Shown in pieces: positions 7,838-17,223 of a DNA stretch of 33,522 nucleotides. Source of the DNA: JAJRXG01 sp038523965. Lineage in GTDB: Bacteria > Bacteroidota > Bacteroidia > Chitinophagales > Saprospiraceae. Position 1 is the stretch's first letter. The number at the start of each line of letters is the position of its first letter. The stretch covers positions 1 to 33,522 of the forward strand of contig JBCBIX010000019.1 in assembly GCA_038523965.1 (NCBI GenBank). Reading direction: 5' to 3'. The notes under the pieces are model-generated. The model was not told the DNA's origin and did not search any database. It was given only the letters and a program-made list of their open reading frames with translations. A program made the translations under genes and the position numbers.

Positions 7838-8899
7838 TTATGACCACCTGATTAGAGCGCTCCCCCATGTAAACCCACTTCCAAAGGCAGCTAAACATAC
7901 CAAGTTACCTGGGTTCACCTTGCCGGCATCTCGAGCCTCAGACAGCGCAATTGGAATGGATGCCGCCGTTGTATTTCCATATTTCTGGATGTTGTTGAAC
8001 ACCTGTTCATCTTCGAGTCCCAACACACGTTGGACGAACTGGGCAATCCGAAGATTGGCTTGATGCGGTATTAGCATGTCGATATCGCTCGCTTGTAGGC
8101 TTGTCTTCTTCAGTGCTTCCTGGATTACTTCTGGGAACTTCTGAACAGCAGTCTTAAAGACCAACGGTCCGTTCATATTCGGATAGATGAGGTGATCATC
8201 GATCATGGTCTGGGTGATATAGATTCCGCCGGGTTGGTCCTCTGCCGGAAATCCAAACTTGTCTCTACCCAAGTGATATCCGCCATGGGATCCGGGAGTG
8301 ATCATCGCCAACTCTTCAGCATTGGTGCCATTGGAGTGGAGATGGGTGGTGAGGATTCCTTCTTGAGGATTTTCGACAGGTTGGATCACCGCAGCTCCTG
8401 CCCCATCACCGAAGATTACAGTGACATTCCGTCCACGTGTATCAAAGTCCAAGCCCATAGAGTGCATCTCAGCACCTACCAATAGCACATTCTTGTACAT
8501 ACCCGTCTTGACAAATTGGTCCGCTACGCTGATTCCGTAGATAAAGCCCGAACACTGATTACGTATGTCCAGTGCTCCTACTTCGGTATTTGTAATACCC
8601 AATTCTCGTTGCAAGAGGACTCCACAGCCGGGGAAAAAATAGTCTGGGCTTAATGTGGCGAAAATGATGAAGTCAATGTCTTCTTTTTTGATACCAGCAT
8701 CTGCTATTGCTTGCTCTGCAGCACGGGCGCCAAGTGTGGTCGTTGTCTCTTCATGCTTTTTAGCATAGCGACGCTCTCGAATCCCTGTTCTCTCCTGGAT
8801 CCAGGCATCAGAAGTCTCCATATATGCAGTGAGATCATCATTAGTCACCACCTGTTCTGGGACGTAGTGCCCCAAGCCAGCGATACGCGAATTGTACAT
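7838..8899 (-). CDS. fabH: 3-oxoacyl-ACP synthase III (FabH-type ketosynthase)
   Basis: Thiolase-fold condensing enzyme that starts fatty acid synthesis from acyl-CoA and malonyl-ACP. The catalytic triad is visible: Cys116 in RNQCSGFIYG, His279 in LIPHQANLRI and Asn309 in YGNTTAASIP. The N-terminal GLGHYVPEQVVTNDDL and RTGIRERRYA also fit. At 353 residues it is longer than the ~317 of E. coli FabH, with extra length around residues 85-100 and 205-250, as in a second FabH type seen in several phyla. It could therefore serve a specialised acyl chain rather than the housekeeping reaction. It is divergent from the DUF5686 gene across a 281-nt gap. Confidence 0.93.
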   Translation of the reverse strand: MYNSRIAGLGHYVPEQVVTNDDLTAYMETSDAWIQERTGIRERRYAKKHEETTTTLGARAAEQAIADAGIKKEDIDFIIFATLSPDYFFPGCGVLLQRELGITNTEVGALDIRNQCSGFIYGISVADQFVKTGMYKNVLLVGAEMHSMGLDFDTRGRNVTVIFGDGAGAAVIQPVENPQEGILTTHLHSNGTNAEELAMITPGSHGGYHLGRDKFGFPAEDQPGGIYITQTMIDDHLIYPNMNGPLVFKTAVQKFPEVIQEALKKTSLQASDIDMLIPHQANLRIAQFVQRVLGLEDEQVFNNIQKYGNTTAASIPIALSEARDAGKVNPGNLVCLAAFGSGFTWGSALIRWS

Positions 8900-9110
8900 A
8901 CGACTCGTTTGGAGGCAAGGTAGTGATAAGACAAAAAATCAGGATTCAGGTCCGACCAATGTCCTCAAAGTCATGTCGCCAAATCGTCAGTTCGATGTTG
9001 TAACAAGATTATTTGGTGGAGGGAAACGAATTTTTGTGGAAGACGTTATATCGAAGTGAAACTGCTCACTGCAGTCAGCGCTATGCAAACGAACAACCAA
9101 TTTTTCTCAC

Positions 9111-9167
9111 CATTAACGTTGTCAGCCACATACTTCCATAAGGCTACCTATCTCCTTTACGTTAATG
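9111..9167. repeat. Spaced 9-bp inverted repeat upstream of the DUF5686 gene
   Basis: CATTAACGT at 9111-9119 and its exact reverse complement ACGTTAATG at 9159-9167 are separated by 39 nt, and the second arm ends 13 nt before the ATG at 9181. It could be a pair of protein-binding half-sites or a long-loop leader hairpin. The rest of the 281-nt fabH/DUF5686 gap shows only a weak promoter-like AATTTTTG and no RNA gene. Confidence 0.4.
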
Positions 9168-9180
9168 TGACTTCATCTCT

Positions 9181-11748
9181 ATGACACAGATGTACAAATA
9201 TCTATACGCCATTGTATTAGTTAGTCTTGGTTCACTTGCTTTTGGGCAGGGAGTGACTAAGGTGCGTGGAAATATCTACGATGCGACTACGAACGAGCCA
9301 CTCCCCTTCGTCAATGTGGTTTTCAAAGGAACCAGTGTTGGAACTACTACAGATCTCGATGGCTACTATGAAATCGACAGCCGATTTGTGACTGACAGTC
9401 TTTGCGCCAGCTTCTTGGGCTTCGAAGATCAATGTGTCTACGTCAAACCTGAGTCAACAAATCGGAACCTTGACTTTCGTCTATCTCCTGAGTCCGTCCA
9501 ACTCGACATCAACATTGAAATAATCGCAAAGCGGGGCAAATACTCCAAGAAGAATAATCCAGCCGTAGACCTCATGCGCAAGGTGATAGCAAATAAGAAG
9601 CAAAATCGCCTGGAAGGTCAAGATCATTACAGCTACGAGCAGTACGAAAAGATCGAACTTGATCTGAACAACATCACCAAGCAGTTCAAGGAGAGGAAGA
9701 TCTTTAACAACTTCGACCTTCTGTGGAACTATCTTGATACTTCTCAAATCAACGGAAAGGTCTTTCTTCCCATCTTTCTACGCGAGATCAAATCCACTGT
9801 ATACTACCGCAAGAACCCAGAATCTCGCAAGGAATACAGAGATGGTGTCCGGTCCACGCAGTTTCACGAGGAGTTAGATGATCAAAGCATCACGGACGCA
9901 CTTGATTTTCTCTACCAGGATATCGACATCTACGATAACGTCATACCCATCTTGGATAATCAATTTATCAGTCCGATATCACCACTGGCTATCAACTTCT
10001 ACAGATTCTACATCCTGGATACCACAGTGGTTAACGACATACCCAGTATTCGGCTGGGCTTCATCCCGAGAAACAAGTCCAACTTTGGATTTACAGGGGA
10101 CCTGTATGTCTCGGATGATACGTTGAACACGGTGGTGAGAGCTGACTTTGGCATCATTGGTAATATCAATCTCAACTTCGTTCGTGACCTAAACGTAAGG
10201 CAGGATTTCGAGCCACTCGACGATGCTTTTGTGCTTTCACAGGATGAGATTACCATCGATTTTAGTGTGGCTAAGAATGGTATAGGATTCTATGGGACAA
10301 GGTCGATCGCGTATGATAATTACAATTTTGACCCTGCCGAGGATCCCTCGTTGTACGACAATCTTGAGCGTGTCATTGAGTTGGATGGAGCCTTTGAGAG
10401 GTCGGATGACTACTGGAACGAGAATCGAATTGTAGAACTTACTGATAATCAGCAAGACCTCTATGAGATGATAGATACCCTGACAGCTCTGCCTGCCTAT
10501 CGTCGTCTGGTGACTGGGATTCGCATTGTCACTACAGGCTACATCCCATTTGATAAGTTCGATGTTGGACCAGTGCCCACTTTCTACAGTTTCAATCAGG
10601 TAGAAGGATCGCGTATCCGTCTCGGGGCCGAGACCAATCTGAACTTTGACAAAAATGTTCTATTGGATGGATATGTGGCCTATGGCATTAGGGACGAAAG
10701 ATGGAAGTACAGAGGCGCAATGACCTACAGCTTTAATGACAATTGGAAAATAAATCCGCGACACTACCTCAGAGCCATCTATCAGGAAGATGTCACTTTC
10801 CCTGGACAAGAGCTACAGTTCATCCAGAATGACAATGTTCTCCTGTCCTTCCGCAGAGGAAACACAAGCAATATGTTTTTTGACCGTGAATTCAGATTGG
10901 AATACACACGCGAGACTCCAGGATTTGCGACAGATTTCTTCTTCTCAGATAAGAACAGAAGACCATACGGCGATCTTGTTCTTAATATCGAGGACGGACC
11001 TGGTCAGGAACCTACGCTATTGGAAAGTATTGAGACAACTTCTATTGGTGTTGCCTTAGAGTATGCTCCGAACAAGCAATTCATCCAGGGTCGACAATAT
11101 CGACGACCCATTATCAACCAGTATCCAATCTTCAATCTGCGTTACGAAACTTCTTTTCGCAACTTTCTCGGTAGTGACTTTGCTTATCACAAGGTTGAAC
11201 TGGGCTTCTTTAAGCGTTTTAATATGAGTGTCTTAGGACATACAAACTTTGGACTTGAAGCGGGCAAAATCTTTGGAGATCTCCCCTACACCGAATTATT
11301 CATACCTCCAGCGAACCAATCTTTCGCCTATCAAAAGGAGAGCTTCAACCTGATGAATTTCTTAGAATTTGTAAGTGATCAGCATGTCTTCTTGAGAGCT
11401 GAGCACTTCTTCAAAGGGTTCTTTTTCAATAAGATCCCACTCTTTAAGAAGCTTCAACTACGTGAGATCGCTACGTTTAAGCTGGTATATGGCTCTCTCT
11501 CGGACGGTAATGATCCAGTGTTAAATACTTCTCTTCCCGGCTTCCAAACTGACGAGAATGGGAATCTACTGACAAGAACCTTCACTGATGGTCCTTACAT
11601 GGAGGGTAGTATTGGCGTGAGTAACATCTTCAAATTCTTGCGAGTGGACGTCGTTAAGAGGTTCAACTATAACGATGGCCCAGATGTACCATCATTATTT
11701 GGATCCAGAGGGTTAGGGCTTCGGGCTCGAGTAAAAGTTGAGTTTTAG
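9181..11748 (+). CDS. DUF5686 outer-membrane protein with carboxypeptidase-regulatory-like N-domain
   Basis: A large 855-residue envelope protein. It has a signal peptide (YLYAIVLVSLGSLAFGQ, cleaved near residue 23), then a carboxypeptidase-regulatory-like beta domain at about 27-105 (VRGNIYDATTNEPLPFVNVV, GTTTDLDGYYEI), then a long body matching the Bacteroidota DUF5686 type. That body has an AVDLMRKVIANKKQN segment and a C-terminal half rich in alternating aromatic strands ending in Phe (RVKVEF), consistent with an outer-membrane beta-barrel. The molecular role of the family is not established. ATG 9181 is used; ATG 9190 is equally possible. The 3' end is 10 nt from the convergent OsmC-like gene. 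Confidence 0.85.
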   Translation: MTQMYKYLYAIVLVSLGSLAFGQGVTKVRGNIYDATTNEPLPFVNVVFKGTSVGTTTDLDGYYEIDSRFVTDSLCASFLGFEDQCVYVKPESTNRNLDFRLSPESVQLDINIEIIAKRGKYSKKNNPAVDLMRKVIANKKQNRLEGQDHYSYEQYEKIELDLNNITKQFKERKIFNNFDLLWNYLDTSQINGKVFLPIFLREIKSTVYYRKNPESRKEYRDGVRSTQFHEELDDQSITDALDFLYQDIDIYDNVIPILDNQFISPISPLAINFYRFYILDTTVVNDIPSIRLGFIPRNKSNFGFTGDLYVSDDTLNTVVRADFGIIGNINLNFVRDLNVRQDFEPLDDAFVLSQDEITIDFSVAKNGIGFYGTRSIAYDNYNFDPAEDPSLYDNLERVIELDGAFERSDDYWNENRIVELTDNQQDLYEMIDTLTALPAYRRLVTGIRIVTTGYIPFDKFDVGPVPTFYSFNQVEGSRIRLGAETNLNFDKNVLLDGYVAYGIRDERWKYRGAMTYSFNDNWKINPRHYLRAIYQEDVTFPGQELQFIQNDNVLLSFRRGNTSNMFFDREFRLEYTRETPGFATDFFFSDKNRRPYGDLVLNIEDGPGQEPTLLESIETTSIGVALEYAPNKQFIQGRQYRRPIINQYPIFNLRYETSFRNFLGSDFAYHKVELGFFKRFNMSVLGHTNFGLEAGKIFGDLPYTELFIPPANQSFAYQKESFNLMNFLEFVSDQHVFLRAEHFFKGFFFNKIPLFKKLQLREIATFKLVYGSLSDGNDPVLNTSLPGFQTDENGNLLTRTFTDGPYMEGSIGVSNIFKFLRVDVVKRFNYNDGPDVPSLFGSRGLGLRARVKVEF

Positions 11749-11758
11749 CAATCATTCC

Positions 11759-12226
11759 TCAACCCTTGCTAATAATTGGATAGTGGAGGATGGGCACGTT
11801 CACAGAATTCGCAATGAAGCACTTTTGATGAGCATCAACATGCAGCTCTTCAGCCCTTATCAGATCTGAGTCGACTGATACTACAACTTCTGGATGCAGA
11901 TCTATCTCTGTGAACTTTCCAGCTCCATCGACATCTATCCTCATCACTCCTTGTGGACGATCGACATACTTCAGTACAATTACACCAGAGTCTGCACATA
12001 GATGTAAGTACCACAGCATATGGCATGAAGCAATCGACGACAAAAACAAGTCTTCTGGATTATACTTCTGACCATTACCTCTGAACGAGGAATCCGATGA
12101 ACCAAGAATCTCAGGCTTGCCATCTGCACGGATAGAATGGCTCCTACTATAGGATCGATAATCGAAGGTACCTGCTCCTTTGTTGCCGGTCCATTCCAGT
12201 ACAACTTGATATTTATGCTCAGTCAT
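11759..12226 (-). CDS. OsmC/Ohr family protein
   Basis: Member of the OsmC-like peroxidase superfamily, small cytoplasmic proteins that reduce organic hydroperoxides with a pair of thiols. Both redox cysteines are in place: Cys68 in LFLSSIASCHMLWYL and Cys136 in DAHQKCFIANSVN. The 155-residue length matches. The segment GKPEILGSSDSSFRGNGQKY before the first cysteine resembles a subgroup sometimes annotated only as OsmC family, so the substrate is uncertain. The gene follows the DUF4249 gene on the same strand after 67 nt and converges with the DUF5686 gene. No promoter match was found in that 67-nt gap. Confidence 0.88.
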   Translation of the reverse strand: MTEHKYQVVLEWTGNKGAGTFDYRSYSRSHSIRADGKPEILGSSDSSFRGNGQKYNPEDLFLSSIASCHMLWYLHLCADSGVIVLKYVDRPQGVMRIDVDGAGKFTEIDLHPEVVVSVDSDLIRAEELHVDAHQKCFIANSVNVPILHYPIISKG

Positions 12227-12293
12227 GTAAATTGATTGAGAGTAGCCAATGGCTTTACAGTCGTAACCCCTATGATATTACTAAGTATCTGAC

Positions 12294-13226
12294 CTAAGGT
12301 ATCAACAAGGTACTTAGACTACATCCCCCAACTACGCCAAGACCATTGGTCACATTAGTGTAGGTAGGTAGAGATGAGCTATAGTTACCAGCTACGTTGA
12401 TGAGGTGGAGGTGGATATTTTCGTCGTAACGATATAATTCTTCTGAGAGGGTAAAGATGTCTACCTCCAATCTGCGTACGATTTCTCCTTCTCTAAGCGG
12501 TTCGCTTGTTCTGACCTTGATGGAGATTTCGTCATCACTTAGCCGAGACTGATCCGCGTATACTCCAAGCTGATGCTCAAACTCAAAGACACCAGCGCGA
12601 TCAGAGAGCACTTGGACAACCTCAAGTTCAAGCCGCCCGTCCAAATCAGTAAGGATTACTTGACCCTGATTATCACGCTGCTCGACTGTAATCCCTCGAT
12701 AAGGAATGATGTGATAGTATGCAGGGAGCTCCTTTGGGGTATTTAGTGAGACACTTAGTTCCGATTCCCAATAGCGGCTTCCATCTGCAGCGATGACATA
12801 AGTCTGCTCGAACAGGCTCCAATCCTTTGCTCGTACCGCAAAGGGAATGCGCGTGGTTGCGGTTATGGATTCATTAGGGTTTTCCTTGTCTTCGATGGTC
12901 AAAGTGTAGTCATGCCCTTCCAGGAGTATAGCCTCACTTCGATCTATGGTGTATTCGTTAGTTGAAGGATCGTAGTACATGGCAAGTTCTCCTTGTGCCA
13001 CATTAGACCCCGTGAACATGACTTCAGCGTCAGTAACAGTGGCTTCAGCAATGTCAACATTAAATCCAACTGTCTTGAGTATACTCGCCGATATTGGCCG
13101 CTGCGCCACCAATTGGGCATTTACATTCAATGAATTATCAACACTCTCATCAAAGTCTACGGCAAAATCATCTCTACATGACATTGCGGTTAGAAGGATT
13201 GCGAGAATGAGTAGATGATGCTTCAC
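12294..13226 (-). CDS. DUF4249 lipoprotein, receptor-associated
   Basis: Outer-membrane lipoprotein of the Bacteroidota DUF4249 type, commonly encoded just after TonB-dependent receptors; its ligand role is not established. I chose the GTG at 13226 because it gives a compact lipoprotein signal peptide (VKHHLLILAILLTAMS) with the acylated Cys at residue 17. A longer TTG start at 13244 would add six residues including two cysteines before the hydrophobic stretch. The mature part looks like beta-sandwich, with VDIAEATVTDAEVMFTGS, LLEGHDYTLTIED and a C-terminal GNYSSSLPTYTNVTNGLGV typical of the family. It lies ~180 nt after the receptor gene in the same direction, so it is probably its partner. 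Confidence 0.85.
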   Translation of the reverse strand: MKHHLLILAILLTAMSCRDDFAVDFDESVDNSLNVNAQLVAQRPISASILKTVGFNVDIAEATVTDAEVMFTGSNVAQGELAMYYDPSTNEYTIDRSEAILLEGHDYTLTIEDKENPNESITATTRIPFAVRAKDWSLFEQTYVIAADGSRYWESELSVSLNTPKELPAYYHIIPYRGITVEQRDNQGQVILTDLDGRLELEVVQVLSDRAGVFEFEHQLGVYADQSRLSDDEISIKVRTSEPLREGEIVRRLEVDIFTLSEELYRYDENIHLHLINVAGNYSSSLPTYTNVTNGLGVVGGCSLSTLLIP

Positions 13227-13372
13227 TTTACAACGACAGAACAATATTCAGACGTGCCATCAATAGAATGTCACATATCTGACGTTTACAATTCTACGAA
13301 AGTAGTGAATTAGGATGGTCCGTCAATCACATTAAGATTCTATACGATACGTAAGCGATTCACTATCATCAA

Positions 13373-13404
13373 CTACGCACCTGAAATTACCTGAAAAGGT
13401 GTAG
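13373..13404. repeat. Imperfect inverted repeat between receptor and DUF4249 genes
   Basis: CTAC-GC-ACCT (13373-13382) pairs with AGGTGTAG (13397-13404) apart from a 2-nt bulge. It lies just past the receptor stop codon. There is no T-run on either side, so it is not a standard terminator. It could be an RNA 3'-end structure or attenuator that lowers expression of the distal lipoprotein gene. Confidence 0.3.
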
Positions 13405-13408
13405 AGCA

Positions 13409-16096
13409 TTAAAAAGACAGTCCAATTCCTACATAAGGCAGAAACGGAATGATACTTACCTGCTCCAATCTTGGTGGTCCACCGTCGAGATCTTGTACTA
13501 AGTCAACATAGAACGGATTTCTCCGTCCATACAAATTGTAGACACCAAAGGATATTCTTTGGTGACCCCAATCCAACTCGTTGTAAAGATTCACTCCTAT
13601 ATCGAGACGATGATAGGTCGGCAGATCGCTATTGTTGATACCATTATAGATAGGTAGAAAGACGATATCACCATTCACAGGAACGGGTCGTAGAGAAGTG
13701 GGTACGGTAACAGGAGCCGAAGAGCCATATACATATGAAGACGAGAACTCCAAATTATCATTGAGCTGTCCCAAAACACTAAGGTTCAAGGTGTGCCTGC
13801 GATCACTACTTGCCCGAAACGACTCTCCACCATTGAGTTCTACAAAGGTTCGATCACTTGACGCATAGGTGTACGTTGCCCAACCTTTGATTGCTCCCGC
13901 AGACTTTCCAATCTGAACTTCAATACCTTGACTTACCCCCTCACCCACTGGCACATCGCCTTCCCATGCCGTTGTCTCATTTATATCAATTGACCCATCA
14001 GGAATCATTCCTACGATAGATGTGAACTCCTTCTGGTACGCAGATATCGACCAATGCCATCCATTTTGATGGTTCGACGAAAATGAAGCCGTCCACTGTC
14101 GAGCTTGCTCTGGTGGCAGGTCGTCTGTACTGGGTAACCATACATCACTTGGTAGCCCGAGACCTGAGGACCTTAGTAGATGCAGGTATTGGTCCATTTC
14201 GCTGTAACCGATACGAAAAGAGTGATCCTTGGATACATCCCAACGCAAAGAAAGCCGAGGCTGTAACGATGTATATGTTTCCTCACCAGTACCTATCCTG
14301 GCATAATGTGCACCAGCGTTAAGCATGAATGGTCCCATATCAATCTCCCCCTCGACATAGGACCGAAACTCAGTACCATCTATCGACTCGAAATCAGATA
14401 CCGCTATGAGATCATCCTTTGTGATCACCAAACTACTGTCCAATAGTCCGTCAGCGGTTACCGAAAAATCGGCTCCTGGAGCGATCTGATGATCCGTGTA
14501 GTTAAATCCTAAGCGCGCCCTGAAAGTCCTGTTTAGTAAGACATCGAGATCATAACCCGCGATAAGGTCAGAGATCTCGGAGGAGAATAGTCGCGTAGAG
14601 TAATCCAAACTTTCATTTAACGAAGTAGGATTGAACCGAACTCTCTCATACTCAAAGTTGTCAAAATCATACTGTGACAGACTTATGTGGCCTGTACCAA
14701 ACGCCGATGCTCCAAACTGATGCGTCCACCTCATTGTAGCAATCTCATTCCCCCAAGAGAGTTCATCATTGTTGAGTTCCTCTACCACATCTCCTGTGTT
14801 GAGGTTGATACTTCCCTGAACCTGATTTGCAAAACGATCCCTACCCATGTAGCCACTGAAGAATAGTTGATCGCGATCACCGAGCTCGAAGTTGACCTTA
14901 GCATTCAGATCGTAAAAGAAGAAATCGACTTGCCCCTCTTCATCATTTCGTTCGAATTGATACCGACTAAATGGCTTCAACCACGGATCCACGATGGTTC
15001 GACGGGCTGAGAGTAGGAACGAACTATTCCCTTTGGATATGGGCCCTTCTAATGTTGCTCGAGCCATCAGAGGACTGATCCCAAAGTCACCCGAAATTTT
15101 TTCCGTATTTCCTTCCTTGACACGGACATCAACCACACTACTGAGTCGGCCTCCATATCTGGCGGGGATGCTTCCTTTGAGAAGATTGGCACTCTTTACG
15201 GTAGAAGGGTTAAAAGTGCTAAACAGTCCAAATGCATGACCGGTATTATATAGTGGGACACCATCCAGCAAGATCAGATTTTGATCAACACTGCCTCCTC
15301 GAACTTGCAAACCACCAAAGCCGTCTGCTTGAGGGGATACACCCGCCTGCATCTGCATCATACGTATGACGTCGGGCTCACCTGCTAAGGCTACCATACC
15401 ATTGAGGAGGTGAATGGGCATTGCATTATTGTCGTGAATGGTCGGTTGATATGCAAGAGGATCCGAGACGATGACCACTTCATTGAGCACATTGTTAGAT
15501 CGTAGCGTGATGTCAACGCTGGTATCTCGGCTCAGAACAAAGTTGATAGCGCGGCGCTCAAAACCCAGATAAGAACAATTCAAGGTGTACTTCTGACCTG
15601 TGGGCGCACTCAAACTGTAGAATCCATATTCGTTTGCTACCGCGTTATAGACATAGTCATCGCTGAAGATGACGGCTCCCACAAGTAATTCTCCTTGCTC
15701 ATCAGAAATTCTACCATGAATGGTAGCCACATCTGTCGGAGGCTCAACCGCAGTTCGACGGACGATAACAAGTTGGTTTCCGATGATTCGGTATTTGAGA
15801 TCAGTACCCACGAAGACATTATCGAGTGCAAGTCCAAGCTTTAGATAGCTGGCTACTAAGGATACCTTCTTATCGGTAGGGAGATCTGCGGGATTCCAAG
15901 AGATATTGACGTTGCTGGCGGCGCTTAGTACCAACAATGCACTATCAAGAGGAATCTTTGAAAAAGTAGTGGACAACTCCACCTCGTCGGGAAGTTGCTG
16001 GGCGCTAAGATTAGTCTGGAATACAACAACCAGAACAAAAGGAAGGAGATAGCTGTGCCATTGAATGTTGCAAATAGGTGTACGGTTTGCCTTCAA
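13409..16096 (-). CDS. STN-domain TonB-dependent receptor (FecA-like transducer)
   Basis: Outer-membrane receptor for TonB-driven import that also signals. Order of parts: signal peptide (YLLPFVLVVVFQTNLSAQ, cut near 33); STN secretin/TonB signalling domain at ~36-113; carboxypeptidase-regulatory-like domain at ~125-200; plug at ~225-340 with LQVRGGSVDQNLILLDGVPL and ARYGGRLSSVVDV; then a beta-barrel to the terminal Phe (VGIGLSF). The STN domain, with the FecR and ECF sigma genes upstream, marks it as a transducer in the FecA-FecR-FecI manner. The substrate is not deducible. The start is a TTG, as no ATG or GTG precedes the signal peptide in frame. Length 895 is normal. Confidence 0.93.
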   Translation of the reverse strand: MKANRTPICNIQWHSYLLPFVLVVVFQTNLSAQQLPDEVELSTTFSKIPLDSALLVLSAASNVNISWNPADLPTDKKVSLVASYLKLGLALDNVFVGTDLKYRIIGNQLVIVRRTAVEPPTDVATIHGRISDEQGELLVGAVIFSDDYVYNAVANEYGFYSLSAPTGQKYTLNCSYLGFERRAINFVLSRDTSVDITLRSNNVLNEVVIVSDPLAYQPTIHDNNAMPIHLLNGMVALAGEPDVIRMMQMQAGVSPQADGFGGLQVRGGSVDQNLILLDGVPLYNTGHAFGLFSTFNPSTVKSANLLKGSIPARYGGRLSSVVDVRVKEGNTEKISGDFGISPLMARATLEGPISKGNSSFLLSARRTIVDPWLKPFSRYQFERNDEEGQVDFFFYDLNAKVNFELGDRDQLFFSGYMGRDRFANQVQGSINLNTGDVVEELNNDELSWGNEIATMRWTHQFGASAFGTGHISLSQYDFDNFEYERVRFNPTSLNESLDYSTRLFSSEISDLIAGYDLDVLLNRTFRARLGFNYTDHQIAPGADFSVTADGLLDSSLVITKDDLIAVSDFESIDGTEFRSYVEGEIDMGPFMLNAGAHYARIGTGEETYTSLQPRLSLRWDVSKDHSFRIGYSEMDQYLHLLRSSGLGLPSDVWLPSTDDLPPEQARQWTASFSSNHQNGWHWSISAYQKEFTSIVGMIPDGSIDINETTAWEGDVPVGEGVSQGIEVQIGKSAGAIKGWATYTYASSDRTFVELNGGESFRASSDRRHTLNLSVLGQLNDNLEFSSSYVYGSSAPVTVPTSLRPVPVNGDIVFLPIYNGINNSDLPTYHRLDIGVNLYNELDWGHQRISFGVYNLYGRRNPFYVDLVQDLDGGPPRLEQVSIIPFLPYVGIGLSF

Positions 16097-16118
16097 TCGA
16101 CGCGCTACAGGTAAGCAT

Positions 16119-16126
16119 CAAAGATA
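16119..16126 (-). promoter_or_regulatory. Candidate -7 element ahead of the STN receptor gene
   Basis: On the minus strand TATCTTTG is an exact TAnnTTTG match, 22 nt before the TTG start at 16096. No TTG is found at the usual -33 distance. It may give the receptor its own promoter inside the cluster, so that receptor level can differ from sigma/anti-sigma level. Chance matches of this 6-base pattern are common. Confidence 0.3.
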
Positions 16127-16174
16127 GCCATTTAGGACGCCTCAGCTGTTCGGAGAAGTGGATAAGGTAGGATC

Positions 16175-17167
16175 TTAACTACACGTCCCAGTCACGACAT
16201 AGGTACTGCGTGGCGCAGCAGTGATGCTTATCTGTGGATGTATCTCTTGGATCGCATCTAAGATATCTTGCAATCCAACTCTTGCATTGAGACCAGTTCC
16301 AAAGGCACATGTCGAAAACCGCTGAGCGTCATAACTAATGTTCACCCCGTATACGTTGGATAAAATCTCGAATGCCTCCGATAGAGATACGTCAGTCATT
16401 GCTGGGAAATCTCCTTGACTAAGAGATGCTGTCGTTGCACTTGACACGCGGTTAACTACATCTGACTGGATATTGATCACACCTTCTTCTCCAGCTTGAA
16501 GAATGAGGTTGTATTCCGATTGCTCTATGTTGTAGAATCTAACTTGACCTTCTCGGACCTGAATAGTCGCATTTCCTTCATTGTCGGTGCTGCTGGCCTT
16601 AAATGATGTTCCCAAAACTTCGGCAAAGGTGGCACCTCCAAGATCTACCGAAAATGGTACGTCAGGATCTGGTGCCACGTCGAAGATGGCCTCGCCCTCA
16701 AGCTTTGCAACTCTACGATCTCCTGAATTGTCAAATGAAAGCGCACTATTTTGACCTAACCATACTTTTGTATCGTCTTCCAGCGCAGCATACATGATTT
16801 CGTCATTAGCGCGCATTTCCAGTTCGGGAGAATCGTTCGTAGTGAGATACACCACTACAGCGACTGCGAGAAGAAGACCGAGGCCCATCAATATGTATTT
16901 GCCCGAGTTACTTCGCGTACTTTTTTCAGCAGACTTAAGAGTTGATTTCTCTTCGTTTATACGGCTGAGGAACTGTGCTTTTGCATCATCAGCTTTCCAA
17001 TCTTGTTGGGGATAGTATTCCTTGCTCAGATTCCAGATGAGGGATAGGTCTTCTCGGACTTCGCGAGTATCAACGACATCCTGAATCGAACGTAGTTCTT
17101 GAGCTTCACTCTCGGACAACTCTCCGGTGATCTCTTTGTGTATTAAGGTGTAAGTCCGTCCATCCAT
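16175..17167 (-). CDS. FecR family anti-sigma factor
   Basis: Inner-membrane anti-sigma factor that holds the partner ECF sigma factor and receives the signal from the receptor STN domain in the periplasm. Cytoplasmic part ~1-87, one membrane segment at ~89-109 (YILMGLGLLLAVAVVVYLTT), then the periplasmic FecR domain (MYAALEDDTKVWLGQNSALS, RVAKLEGEAIFDV, TIQVREGQVRFYN) and a C-terminal DUF4974-like domain from ~255 (SLSEAFEILSNVYGVNISYD). The ATG at 17167 is used; a GTG lies one codon upstream. Two cysteines in the periplasmic C-terminus (STCAF and the final TGTCS) could form a disulfide. It sits between the sigma gene and the receptor gene on the same strand. Confidence 0.93.
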   Translation of the reverse strand: MDGRTYTLIHKEITGELSESEAQELRSIQDVVDTREVREDLSLIWNLSKEYYPQQDWKADDAKAQFLSRINEEKSTLKSAEKSTRSNSGKYILMGLGLLLAVAVVVYLTTNDSPELEMRANDEIMYAALEDDTKVWLGQNSALSFDNSGDRRVAKLEGEAIFDVAPDPDVPFSVDLGGATFAEVLGTSFKASSTDNEGNATIQVREGQVRFYNIEQSEYNLILQAGEEGVINIQSDVVNRVSSATTASLSQGDFPAMTDVSLSEAFEILSNVYGVNISYDAQRFSTCAFGTGLNARVGLQDILDAIQEIHPQISITAAPRSTYVVTGTCS

Positions 17168-17223
17168 CACAACTTCTATCTAAGGGTTACATATGGTAGA
17201 CAGCTGGAGATATGACATGCCCC

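Noticed and set aside
8192..8485. 97-codon plus-strand frame inside fabH
   Set aside because: fabH has its full catalytic triad on the minus strand; the antisense frame has no recognisable motif.
8900..9180. RNA gene or small ORF in the fabH/DUF5686 gap
   Set aside because: No tRNA-like fold, no long open frame and no strong hairpin with a T-run was found; only the spaced inverted repeat stands out.
11745..11772. TTAGCAA / TTGCTAA inverted repeat between the DUF5686 and OsmC-like genes as a terminator
   Set aside because: The stem is only 7 bp with a 14-nt loop, and neither strand has a T-run after it.
12292..12300. ACCTAAGGT palindrome at the end of the DUF4249 gene
   Set aside because: A single 4-1-4 palindrome overlapping a stop codon is expected by chance at this scale.
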